Assembly: GCA_016790075.1 (NCBI GenBank) | Contig: JAEUPP010000024.1 | Coordinates: 186,001-250,000 of the forward strand | DNA length: 64,000 nt | From: Rhodanobacteraceae bacterium | GTDB lineage: Bacteria > Pseudomonadota > Gammaproteobacteria > Xanthomonadales > Rhodanobacteraceae | Direction of reading: 5' to 3' | In this document: in pieces, positions 1-8,004 of the stretch | How the letters are laid out: every line of letters begins with the position of its first letter | Position numbering within the stretch: the first letter of the stretch is position 1 | The notes under the pieces: generated by a model | Seen by the model: the letters and a program-made list of their open reading frames with translations, nothing else | What the model was told of the DNA's origin: nothing | The model's database searches: none | Translations under genes and position numbers: made by a program

Positions 1-2224
1 GCGCAAGAATCTGCCGCGCCTGGGCCAGCGCCGCATCCGCCTGGTCGAACTGACCGCGGATCGCATGCGTGGTCGCCAGATTGCGCAGGCTCATGGCCTG
101 ACCCCGGGTGTCGCCGAGTGCAGCGCGCAGGCGCACGGCCCGTTCCAGCTGCTCCTGGGCCGGCTCAAGCTGGCCAAGATGGCGATAGCCCAGGCCTAGC
201 GCATTGGTCACATCAGCGCGCAGGCGGTCGTCTTCGTAGCGGTTGGCCAGCACCAGCGCGCGGACGAGATAATCGTCGACAGCCTGCTTGTGCTGTCCTT
301 GCATGATGGCGAACTTGCCCAGACCAAACCAGGCGTCGGCATTGCGCGGATCAACCGCGACCACGCGCTGCAGGCGGCTCTGCGCCTCGTCCAGATTGCC
401 GCTGCTGCCTTCAGCGCGGGCCAGCAGCAACTGGGTCGGCAGGTCGTCCGGCGCGAGTTTGAGGGCGCGGCGGAACTGTTCGATGGCAGTGGCCGTGTCG
501 GCCAGCAGCAGCGCCGCATAACCCTTGGCTTCAAGTGCGGGCAGATCGTTCTGGCCGGCCAGCGAATCCAATGCGTCGCGCGCGGCAGTTTCAGCTTCGG
601 CAGACTGGCCCAGGCGATCATTGGCGCGAAGGATAATCTGCCACAAGGTGGAATCTCGTCCGGCGGCCGCGGCCGCGGCCAGCAGCGGCGGCGGCCTTTG
701 CGGTTTGCGCAGATCCGCCACCGCGCCAACCGCGGCCAGCACGTCGGCGCTGGGCCAGGTACCGGCTGGGCCGGACTCCCCCAGCGCCAGATGCAGCGCG
801 GTTGCCAGTTCTGTGAGTGCCTGTGGCAGCTCGGCCTCGACGACCCAGGGCGTCGCCGTCTGCCATTCGGGCTCGTCGCGGCCCGGCAGATAACGCGCCA
901 GACGCAACTGGATCTTGTCGCCCTCGCGCGTGAATGTGCCTTCGAGCAGCCGGCGCGCCTGCAGCGCCTCGCCGATACGCGCGCGATAACGCCGCGCCGT
1001 ACGGCTGTCATAACCGAGCTCGCTCAAACCACGTTCGGCGCGTACGGCATCGTTGAGCAGGGCGCTGTTGCCGGCATGGCGCAGGACCAGGTAGTTCCAG
1101 ATCCCGGCGGCCAGTGCGCCATCGCCGTCCCGCGGAGATTCGACGACAAAGGGCAGTGGCAGCAGATCGACCGCGGCTTGCTGCACAGCTGCCGGCGCCA
1201 CCGCAGCCGGCACTACAGGAGTTCCGGGGCCATACCACCACCAGGCCAATCCCGCACTGCCAATGAGGCCGGCTGCCAGCACGGCGACGCCCCAGCCGGG
1301 GGCCATGGCTTGCCGCGGCAGGCCGGGCAGCTTCTCCTGTTCTATCGCCTGCACGACGGCGGCGGCGCTTTGCAGACGCCGCGCCGGTTTCAACTCAAGC
1401 AGTCGCATGCAGAGCCGGACGGCAAAGGTGGGCAGCTCCGGCTTGCTCAGCGCCGGTGACGGTGGTGTGCGCACCATGCGCTGGGCCAGCATTTCCGCGG
1501 CGGTGCCGCCACGGAACGGCAAGGTGCCAGTCAGCATTTCGTAGAGCAGCAGGCCGAGCGCGTACAAGTCGCTGCGGGCATCGATGGGATCAGCACGGGC
1601 CTGTTCCGGCGACAGGTATTCCGGCGTACCTATGATCATGCCGCTTGCGGTCAAGCCGGTGCGGCCGGCCGAGCGGGCGACGCCGAAGTCCGTAATCAGT
1701 GCGTCGCCGGCCTCGTCGATCAGCACGTTGGCGGGTTTCAGATCGCGATGCACAACCTGGCGCTGATGCGCCGCCTGCAAGCCCAGGGCGAGCTGACGCG
1801 TAATCTGCAGCGCCTGCGCCGGCGGCAAATGCCCCTGTTCGGCCAGCAGCTCTTCGAGCGAGCGGCCGGACACGTAGTCCATGCTGATCAGCCAGGCCTG
1901 GCCATGCCGCACCAGGTCGTGAATGCGCACGACATGTGGGCTGGAAACCTGCCGCGCGAGCACCAGCTCCTGGCGGAAACGGTCGAACGCATCGTCGCGA
2001 TGCGCCAGGTCGGGGCGCAGGATCTTGAGCGCTACATCGACCCCGAGCTCGCTGTCCTGGGCCTGATAGACCACCCCCATGCCGCCCATGCCGAGCAGCC
2101 GTGTAATGACGAAACGATCGGCCACACGGTCGCCGGGCCGCAATTCCGCCGACGCGAGCAAACCCGTCACCGTCGCAGCACTGAGCTGCCGGGCAGGTTC
2201 GACAGGCCGGCCGGGCTGGGTCAT
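1..2224 (-). CDS. Serine/threonine protein kinase with C-terminal TPR-like region (3' end beyond window)
   Basis: Reading leftwards from ATG 2224, about 741 codons are visible and the frame is still open at base 1, so the C-terminus is missing. The kinase domain starts near residue 38: glycine loop LGMGGMGVVY (44-53), ATP-binding Lys67 in VALKIL, catalytic HRDLKPAN (from 159), then a DFG motif and the activation-segment motif GTPEYLSPEQ. All catalytic residues are present, so it should be an active Hanks-type kinase. One hydrophobic helix at about 308-330 anchors it in the inner membrane with the kinase domain cytoplasmic. The rest is an extracytoplasmic Ala/Leu-rich region with TPR-like helices (for example ALKLAPDDLPTQLLLARAEG). 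Its ATG overlaps the stop of the FHA-GAF gene as ATGA, so the two are probably co-translated and the FHA protein is a plausible partner or substrate (inference). Confidence 0.93.
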   Translation of the reverse strand, partial: MTQPGRPVEPARQLSAATVTGLLASAELRPGDRVADRFVITRLLGMGGMGVVYQAQDSELGVDVALKILRPDLAHRDDAFDRFRQELVLARQVSSPHVVRIHDLVRHGQAWLISMDYVSGRSLEELLAEQGHLPPAQALQITRQLALGLQAAHQRQVVHRDLKPANVLIDEAGDALITDFGVARSAGRTGLTASGMIIGTPEYLSPEQARADPIDARSDLYALGLLLYEMLTGTLPFRGGTAAEMLAQRMVRTPPSPALSKPELPTFAVRLCMRLLELKPARRLQSAAAVVQAIEQEKLPGLPRQAMAPGWGVAVLAAGLIGSAGLAWWWYGPGTPVVPAAVAPAAVQQAAVDLLPLPFVVESPRDGDGALAAGIWNYLVLRHAGNSALLNDAVRAERGLSELGYDSRTARRYRARIGEALQARRLLEGTFTREGDKIQLRLARYLPGRDEPEWQTATPWVVEAELPQALTELATALHLALGESGPAGTWPSADVLAAVGAVADLRKPQRPPPLLAAAAAAGRDSTLWQIILRANDRLGQSAEAETAARDALDSLAGQNDLPALEAKGYAALLLADTATAIEQFRRALKLAPDDLPTQLLLARAEGSSGNLDEAQSRLQRVVAVDPRNADAWFGLGKFAIMQGQHKQAVDDYLVRALVLANRYEDDRLRADVTNALGLGYRHLGQLEPAQEQLERAVRLRAALGDTRGQAMSLRNLATTHAIRGQFDQADAALAQARQILA

Positions 2225-3147
2225 GGGCGTGAAGTCCGGTCTATGGCCGCCCAGCTCAACGGCGGCCGGGTTGCGGCCGGGGCTGACGACTCATCCAGCG
2301 ACAGCCAGGACTCCATGCGCTTGAGGGCGGCTTCGAGATCAGCGGCAGCCAGCGCCATCGCCGCACGATCGGCAAACGCCTCCAGCAGTTCCGCGTCGAG
2401 CGCGGTGAAATGCTTGGCGGTTTCGTCGCTGTCCGCATAGGCCACGCCCAGCAGCAGGCCGTCATGAATCAGCGGCAGCGCGACCAGCGCGCGTATGCCA
2501 TGAGCGACCACGCTGGCCTGATCACGCAGCCAGGCACACTCGGGCTGGTCGGAAAGAAAAACCGCGCGGCGGTCCTGCATCGCGCGGGAAATGGCGCTGC
2601 GGCTGCCAAGAAAAGCGCGGCCTGACAGCGCCTCGGGCTGCAGTGCGGTGCAGACCCGTACCTCCAGCCGTCCAGCGCTGCCCGCTGCAAGCAGGAAACC
2701 GCGGCGGCAATCAGCCAGTTCGACGATTCCCGCCAGGGTCGTACGCAGCAGGGTCTCCGCATCCGTTTCCTGGTCCAGGCGGCGGGTCCAGGCACTGGAG
2801 CTCTCGCGCTTGCGCACCGACTGGCGGCCAAGCGCCGTCGCCGACGCTTCGTCGAGCTGGCGCAGTTGACAGAACACGTCGCCGATCGCAAACCAGTCGG
2901 TGCCGCGCAGCAGTGCTGTGTCGCTGCGCTTGCCGTCAATACGCACACCGTTCTTGGAGCCCAGATCCGTAACGACCCAGCCCTGCCCGGCCTGATACAC
3001 GATACGTGCATGCTGGCGCGATACCGAGTCGTGGCTCAGCACAATGTCGCAGTCGGACGCGCGGCCCAGCAGAACCCCGGCATCCTCGTTCAGCACGCAC
3101 TGCAGTACCGGTTGACTGGGAGGATGCAGAGTCAGCAATGCGGGCAT
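2221..3147 (-). CDS. FHA and GAF domain signalling protein
   Basis: A 308-residue cytoplasmic protein. Residues about 20-95 form an FHA phosphothreonine-binding domain with the canonical motifs GRASDCDIVL, SVSRQHARI and DLGSKNGVRI. After a linker, residues about 125-280 form a GAF-type domain, a small-molecule or protein sensor fold; no ligand can be assigned. A TTG two codons upstream is possible, but ATG 3147 is preferred; it follows the upstream gene's stop by only 2 bases. The 3' end overlaps the kinase gene by 4 bases. FHA domains bind phosphothreonine, so this is probably an adaptor for the neighbouring kinase. Confidence 0.9.
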   Translation of the reverse strand: MPALLTLHPPSQPVLQCVLNEDAGVLLGRASDCDIVLSHDSVSRQHARIVYQAGQGWVVTDLGSKNGVRIDGKRSDTALLRGTDWFAIGDVFCQLRQLDEASATALGRQSVRKRESSSAWTRRLDQETDAETLLRTTLAGIVELADCRRGFLLAAGSAGRLEVRVCTALQPEALSGRAFLGSRSAISRAMQDRRAVFLSDQPECAWLRDQASVVAHGIRALVALPLIHDGLLLGVAYADSDETAKHFTALDAELLEAFADRAAMALAAADLEAALKRMESWLSLDESSAPAATRPPLSWAAIDRTSRP

Positions 3148-3149
3148 GC

Positions 3150-4004
3150 TCAAGGTGCTCCGTTCAATCGCCCCAGGGTGAACTTCAGCGCATCGGACAA
3201 GCTGATCAACTCCCCTTCGTGGTCGATCAGGTCACGCTGCGAACGCCAGCGATTGGGCAGGGTTTCGTCGCCGACCAGATCCGCCGCATGCTGGTCGAAG
3301 TCCGCCAGCACCGCAATGGCTGCGCCGTAGTTGCCGGCGAGGAAAGCGGCGCGGCTCAGATTGGCGTCCATCTGCAGCACGGCCTTTACCGTGGCGGACA
3401 GGGCCGGGTCGGCAAGGCGGGCGTTGAGCTGGGTGTACAGCGCCGTCGCCTCGGGGGTGTAGTCGGGGTTCAGGTCCTTGATGAAGACGAACTCGGAAAA
3501 ACCGCCGGTGCTGCCCCGCACCCGCACGCTGCCGGCGCTGACCTCACCAGTGATATCACGGAATGCACCGCTGACCGGCGCTTTCATCAACCGATAGGGT
3601 GACCCCGCGCTCCAGATCAGATTGATCGAACGCCACTGCACGTCCACTTCGTTGTCGAAGGCGAGTCCGCAGCCAGCAGGTGGCTCTACCGTCACACGCA
3701 CGGGAAAGGCCGGGTCAATCACCATGTTGACGGGATCCGGCAGACGCGCCGTGATGGCCGCGATCTCGCCGGCATCGAGCACATCCGCGTCAAGTCCGAG
3801 ACAGGCAACGCTGAGGTTCAGCGGATTGTCAAACTGTAGCTCGAAGTCGGAATCGTAAGTCGTCGCGCCGGGGCCAGGCAGGCTGATATCGGCTTTGGCC
3901 TTGTCGCCGATGATGCTGATGACAATGCTTGCATCGGCCACATGCGAACCGATCAGGGCTATCAGCCCAATTGCCAGAATGGTGAAGCGGTGAGATCCGC
4001 GCAT
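3150..4004 (-). CDS. Exported protein of unknown function, first gene of the kinase operon
   Basis: A 284-residue protein with a signal peptide (MRGSHRF then a hydrophobic stretch, likely cut after HVADA). The mature part looks beta-rich with two conserved-looking Cys residues (SVACLGL and PAGCGLAF). The C-terminal third is helical (VKAVLQMDANLSRAAFLAGN, then DALKFTLGRLNG), resembling a repeat of short helices. I do not recognise a named family. The gene immediately precedes the FHA-GAF gene and probably shares its transcript, so it may be a periplasmic input or output of the kinase pathway (inference). ATG 4004 gives the complete signal peptide. Confidence 0.82.
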   Translation of the reverse strand: MRGSHRFTILAIGLIALIGSHVADASIVISIIGDKAKADISLPGPGATTYDSDFELQFDNPLNLSVACLGLDADVLDAGEIAAITARLPDPVNMVIDPAFPVRVTVEPPAGCGLAFDNEVDVQWRSINLIWSAGSPYRLMKAPVSGAFRDITGEVSAGSVRVRGSTGGFSEFVFIKDLNPDYTPEATALYTQLNARLADPALSATVKAVLQMDANLSRAAFLAGNYGAAIAVLADFDQHAADLVGDETLPNRWRSQRDLIDHEGELISLSDALKFTLGRLNGAP

Positions 4005-4288
4005 CGCATGCCCCCCGTGATCGCGCCGCGAGCTGACCCCACCCTAATCGACCGGTCCGCATTCGTCGAGGGTCAAGCATCACGCTTTGGCTGCACTGGG
4101 CGACGTTCCCGTAGCGGCCTGAGTGGAACCCCTCAGGAGAGCTCGATCCCGTCACGTTTATGACGTCGCTGGGCCGAACTCGTGCCACGGACTGGGGGGA
4201 ATCACTCATTGAGCGGATCGCCGCGTCCGTCGAGCATGGTCTCCACCGCACTGCACCTGTCGTGCCCGTGCTTGAGCCGGAGATTCAC

Positions 4289-5725
4289 ATGAAACGTATC
4301 CCCACCCTGCTGCGTCGCTCGGCGCTGCTGGCACTGACCGCCCTGGCAGGCAACGCCAGCGCCCTTACCATCACGCGTGAGTTTTCCGCCAGCTGGTTTG
4401 ACCCCAGCCACTCCGGCCACGGCTTCAGCCTGGAGGTTGTGCCGGCATCACAAGGGAAAAATCTCGTTGTATATTGGTTTACTTTCGACACAAGTGGAAA
4501 ACAGATATGGGTTGTCGGCACCGGCCCGGTAAGCGGCGATCGCGCAACCGTTCGCGTAGCCATCTCCGAGGGTGGCGCTTTCGACAACGGGTTCAACCCA
4601 GGCAGTGTGAGCTCGCGCCCCTGGGGTACGCTCGAATTCGCTTTTACCGGATGCAACGACGGTAGCGTGCGTTTTACCCCGGATGATCCGCGTCTGCCAC
4701 GCGGCAGCATGCCGATCAAGCGGCTGACCAGCCTCTACAATTCCAGTTGCAGCGGCGGCATTTCCGACGACCGTCCAAGCGGCGGCAGCGATCTGCGTAT
4801 CGTCCAGTTCCTGCAGGCCAGCGCAGGCGCGGCGCAGGCCTCGGGCAAGGTGGAATTCGAGCAGCGCAGCACGTCCACCGCGTTCAAGGTCGAAATCGAG
4901 GATCTTGCCGCCGGCGACTACACCGTGCGCGTCGGCGGCACGGTTCGCGGCTCCATTCGCGTCACCGGTCCGGCGGGCGATCTGCGCGGTGAAACCGAAT
5001 GGCGCAGTCCGGCCGATGCAGGCCACGCACTGCTCGACTTTGATCCACGCGGCCAGCGTATCGAAGTGCTGGGCAGCAGCGGAGTCGTGCTCTCGACGAC
5101 CCTGGGCCAGGATGCCGGCGGCGGCGGCGGTGCGGGCGGTGGCGGCATTGCCCCCATCAGCGGCCGCTACGTCATGCACGTAGAGACCCGTGACGACGGT
5201 CCTGAGCTGGAAGCGGAACTCGAAGGTCGTGACGGACGCACACGCTTCTCGGTCGAGGCCGAAGACGTGCCGGTAGGCAACTACACCGTGCGCGTCGCGG
5301 GCAGCGAGCGCGGCACCCTGAGCGTGGTCGCGGTGCCCGGCGGCACTCACGGAGAAATCGAGTTCAGTGCACCGGCGGAGCCTGGCAAGACCCTGCTGGA
5401 TTTTGATCCACGCGGCCAGGTCGTCGAAGTGAGTCGCAACGGCACCACGATCAGCGGCCTGTTCCCGAGCACACCGACAACGGACAACGGTGGCGGCTCC
5501 GGTGGCGGCGGCAGCTCCGGTGGCGGCGGCAGCTCCGGTGGCGGCGGCAGCTCCGGTGGTGGTGGCGGCTCCGGTGGTGGTGGCGGCTCCGGTGGTGGTG
5601 GCGGCTCCGGTGGTGGTGGCGGCTCCGGTGGTGGTGGCGGCTCCGGTGGTGGTGGTGGTGGTGGTGGTGGTGGGGGCGGTGGCGACGATGGCCCCGGCCA
5701 CGGCGGTGCCGATAACGGCGGCTAA
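4289..5725 (+). CDS. Exported repeat protein with Gly/Ser-rich C-terminal tail
   Basis: A 478-residue secreted protein. The frame is open further upstream, but ATG 4289 is chosen because it gives a normal signal peptide (MKRIPTLLRRSALLALTALA, cut near NASA) and has a CGGAG motif just upstream. Residues about 28-155 contain a beta domain opening with ASWFDPSHSGHGFSLEV, a motif I associate with exported proteins of this bacterial group. Two repeats of about 100 residues follow, sharing YTVRV and LLDFDPRGQ. The last 80 residues are almost entirely Gly and Ser, encoded by a tandem array (5489-5680), and end in GPGHGGADNGG. No enzyme motif is visible. A surface or matrix role is inference only. 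Confidence 0.85.
   Translation: MKRIPTLLRRSALLALTALAGNASALTITREFSASWFDPSHSGHGFSLEVVPASQGKNLVVYWFTFDTSGKQIWVVGTGPVSGDRATVRVAISEGGAFDNGFNPGSVSSRPWGTLEFAFTGCNDGSVRFTPDDPRLPRGSMPIKRLTSLYNSSCSGGISDDRPSGGSDLRIVQFLQASAGAAQASGKVEFEQRSTSTAFKVEIEDLAAGDYTVRVGGTVRGSIRVTGPAGDLRGETEWRSPADAGHALLDFDPRGQRIEVLGSSGVVLSTTLGQDAGGGGGAGGGGIAPISGRYVMHVETRDDGPELEAELEGRDGRTRFSVEAEDVPVGNYTVRVAGSERGTLSVVAVPGGTHGEIEFSAPAEPGKTLLDFDPRGQVVEVSRNGTTISGLFPSTPTTDNGGGSGGGGSSGGGGSSGGGGSSGGGGGSGGGGGSGGGGGSGGGGGSGGGGGSGGGGGGGGGGGGGDDGPGHGGADNGG
5489..5680 (+). repeat. In-frame tandem 18-bp repeats encoding a Gly-Ser tail
   Basis: After a partial unit at 5489, three copies of an 18-base unit encoding GGGGSS lie at 5501-5554, then five copies of a variant encoding GGGGGS at 5555-5644, then a run of GGT codons from 5645. 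Units within each type look identical, which indicates recent expansion. Because the unit is a multiple of three, copy-number change would lengthen or shorten the tail without a frameshift. The antisense strand stays open across the array only because of the repeat. Confidence 0.95.
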
Positions 5726-5758
5726 CGCGTTGGCTTCGGTCAAGACCTGTGCCTGTAC

Positions 5759-5777
5759 GGCTGGCAGCTAGCCAGCC
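5759..5777 (+). terminator. Candidate intrinsic terminator after the Gly-rich gene
   Basis: A 7-bp perfect stem (GGCTGGC/GCCAGCC) with a 5-base loop, followed at once by TTCTTCCT. It lies 34 bases past the stop at 5725 and ends 24 bases before the next ribosome binding site. The T tract is interrupted, so termination may be partial. Confidence 0.5.
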
Positions 5778-5813
5778 TTCTTCCTCCCACTCCCTTCCCC
5801 CAAGGAGTTCTCC

Positions 5814-7337
5814 GTGAAACAGAACCGTTGTTTTTCCCAGTTCCCCGCTGGCCCGTTCATTCTGGTGCTGGCCTCTCTGTTGCCCGCCACGGCAGGCGCT
5901 GCAGGCCATGCGCCGCAGGCCACCAATACGATCACGATCAACCGTACCCGCCACTATGACCTGAGTCCGACTACCCTGCTGACGCTGGACGGCCGGCCGA
6001 TAAGTGCGGCGCAGCTGCAGCAGCTCGGCAATGGGTTCAGTACCCAGGTCCGCGTCATCAATGCGCCGGACGGGCTCGCCGGTGGCGACGCCATAGCCGT
6101 GGACCTGCGCACACTCGCCCGGGGACCAGTTACTGCGACAAACCCGCTACAGGTGCTCAATCAACCCGTCAGCACCAACGCCGACACCGTGCTGGTAGGC
6201 CTGCCCGGCGGCGTGGACGCTGTGGCTGTCGGCGACCTGCTGCAGATTTCCGGATACCTCGACAGCAATGGCAGCATCGTGGCGTCGCGGCTGCAAGGCG
6301 CCCTGAATCCGACCACCGACTGGAAGCTGGCCGGACGGGTAAGCAGCTTGAATGGCACGCAGTTCTCCATCGGCGGTCAGCGCGTGGACTACGGCAGCGT
6401 CGTGCCTACGGACTGCGGGCCCGCGCTTCAGGATGGCCAGCTTGTCGAACTGGAAAGCCTGCGCAACCCCGCCTACACACCGGCCGCCACCTTGATCGAC
6501 GTCATCGCTGTGGCCTGTGAAGACTGGGGCATCGACGATCCGCCCGGCGGCGCTGTGTCGGTCGAGGGCGTAGTGTCGCAGCTACCCGATCCGCCAACCT
6601 CACCGCCCAGCTTTCAGCTAGGCGCGATCACCGTCCATAGCACCGCGCAGACCGAATACCGGGGCGGGACCGCCGAGGACATCGATGAAGGGGTAAGGCT
6701 TGAGGCTGAGGGGATCTATGACGCAGCCCAGTCAACCTTGCTGGCAAGGGAAATCCGCTTCGTCCAGGCCCAGGTCCGCTTTCGCGCTCCGCTGCAGCCG
6801 GCCGACATCACGCCCGGCGAACAGCTGGATGTCCTGAACTCCGTTGTGCAATTCTCACCGCAGACACGCGATGAGGACGCGATTGCAGCCAATGGGCTAA
6901 CTGCCCCGCGACAGGTCGAGGTCATCGGATTTGTCGACCGTGACGGTGGTCTGTTCGCCACCCGGCTGCGCGATCGCGGCAATCCGGATGCACAGCGTAT
7001 CGTCCTCTCCGGCCCAGTCGCTTCGATAGCAGCTCCCAACCTGACCATACTGGGCCAGGTCGTCGACACCACGGGCGCCGTATTCCGCGACGCCGCCAAC
7101 CAGCCCATCAGCGCGGCGGCGTTCTTTGCCCAGATACGGGCCGGGTCCATCGTCAAGGCCAGCGAAGCCCGCGTCGATACAGCCACCCAGCGCCTGCGCG
7201 CACTGGAAATGGAGCTCGAGGACGACGGTGTCCCGACTGCTGCGGAACGAGCCGCTGCGGGTGGCCAGAACGGCGTCGCGCTGGGCACGGTCAGCGCGGT
7301 GGCTGCGGACCTGATCTTTGCCGGAAACTTCCAGTAG
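5814..7337 (+). CDS. Exported DUF5666-type repeat protein
   Basis: A 507-residue protein starting at GTG 5814, with an ideal AAGGAG 6 bases upstream (5802-5807). A signal peptide is present (hydrophobic 13-28, cut near GAAG). The mature protein consists of repeated beta modules of 60-80 residues with wording such as LAGRVSSLNGTQFSIGGQRVDY and LQDGQLVELES, which match the OB-fold-like DUF5666 pattern. At least five modules can be discerned. The protein ends in ADLIFAGNFQ, a tail resembling those of the proteins at 8005-12144 and 40136-40723. Function unknown. It probably has its own transcript, since a hairpin precedes it. Confidence 0.85.
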   Translation: MKQNRCFSQFPAGPFILVLASLLPATAGAAGHAPQATNTITINRTRHYDLSPTTLLTLDGRPISAAQLQQLGNGFSTQVRVINAPDGLAGGDAIAVDLRTLARGPVTATNPLQVLNQPVSTNADTVLVGLPGGVDAVAVGDLLQISGYLDSNGSIVASRLQGALNPTTDWKLAGRVSSLNGTQFSIGGQRVDYGSVVPTDCGPALQDGQLVELESLRNPAYTPAATLIDVIAVACEDWGIDDPPGGAVSVEGVVSQLPDPPTSPPSFQLGAITVHSTAQTEYRGGTAEDIDEGVRLEAEGIYDAAQSTLLAREIRFVQAQVRFRAPLQPADITPGEQLDVLNSVVQFSPQTRDEDAIAANGLTAPRQVEVIGFVDRDGGLFATRLRDRGNPDAQRIVLSGPVASIAAPNLTILGQVVDTTGAVFRDAANQPISAAAFFAQIRAGSIVKASEARVDTATQRLRALEMELEDDGVPTAAERAAAGGQNGVALGTVSAVAADLIFAGNFQ

Positions 7338-7377
7338 GCCTGAAAGGGCTGGTGCTCTACACACATCCCCCGGCAAG

Positions 7378-7438
7378 CCCGGCGCGCACGGCTCCAGCCG
7401 TTCGCGCCGGGCGCATGCCGTCCCGGCACCGCATGCGC
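7378..7438 (+). terminator. Two consecutive strong hairpins after the DUF5666 gene
   Basis: The first hairpin (7378-7411) has a 9-bp outer stem (CCCGGCGCG/CGCGCCGGG), one mismatch, a 5-bp inner stem and a 4-base loop. The second (7411-7438) has an 8-bp perfect stem (GCGCATGC/GCATGCGC) around a 12-base loop. They start 40 bases after the stop at 7337. Neither is followed by a T run, so they may be Rho-assisted terminators or mRNA-stabilising structures. Confidence 0.45.
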
Positions 7439-7474
7439 GAACAGCGCGGCCAACAACGGATGAAACCAGCCGGC

Positions 7475-7699
7475 CGATGGACGCAACACCTTCGCGACCG
7501 CTAGCCCGCGGCCTAAGACCAACCGCACACCGGCGCAAACGATCGCCATGCCACCGCCGCCCAATTGGCCATCGATGCGGTATCCATTGATGATCGACCA
7601 GTCCTCTGGCGCGCGCTGCACCTGTTGCTCCGCATGCTTGAAGCTCAGGGCGCCGGCCTCGACCACGCTGAGCAACAGTTTGCGCGGAGCCTCGGCCAT
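7475..7699 (-). pseudogene. Probable relic of a Ser/Thr kinase N-lobe
   Basis: From ATG 7699 the first 75 codons read like the start of a Hanks kinase: NGYRIDGQLGGGGMAIV (residues 38-54) matches the strand plus glycine loop, and LGRGLAVAKVLRP (62-74) matches the VAIK segment with its lysine, at nearly the right spacing. Similarity stops there. The rest of the frame runs antisense through the DUF5666 gene and shows no HRD, DFG or APE motif. I read this as the leftover of a deleted or decayed kinase gene. The surrounding gap (7340-8004) holds no other recognisable gene. Confidence 0.45.
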
Positions 7700-8004
7700 G
7701 CGGGATTTAGGGCCTCGATTTCCGTCAGACCAACACCTCGCACTTCGGCGGCAAGTTCATCCATGCTTCGAGTCACGCACCCAGCGCCGCGATGTCGTGC
7801 GACCTGGCGGCAAGCCTCAACGGGATCGCCATTGACTACGCCCAGGCGCGCACAAAACGACGTCGTACGTTGGCGTATCTTGAAGCGTCGCTGGCGAAAC
7901 CGGCGGACGTTGGGCAGCACCGTCAGCGCGCCAGGCGCTGTCGTTTTGCGGCTCGTTCCACGTATTCAGCAAGAGGAATCGGCGTACACGACGAGGGCTG
8001 AGAT

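Noticed and set aside
290-1459. Plus-strand 389-codon open frame
   Set aside because: It lies antisense to the kinase, whose reading frame shows intact motifs. The plus-strand protein has no recognisable pattern and is a GC-rich shadow.
5489-5680. Tandem repeats resembling a CRISPR array
   Set aside because: Units are directly contiguous with no spacers, translate in frame as Gly/Ser, and no cas genes are present.
4448-5743. Minus-strand 431-codon open frame over the Gly-rich gene
   Set aside because: It stays open because the antisense of the GGT repeats reads as Thr/Ala runs. The plus strand has a signal peptide, a ribosome site and repeated domains.
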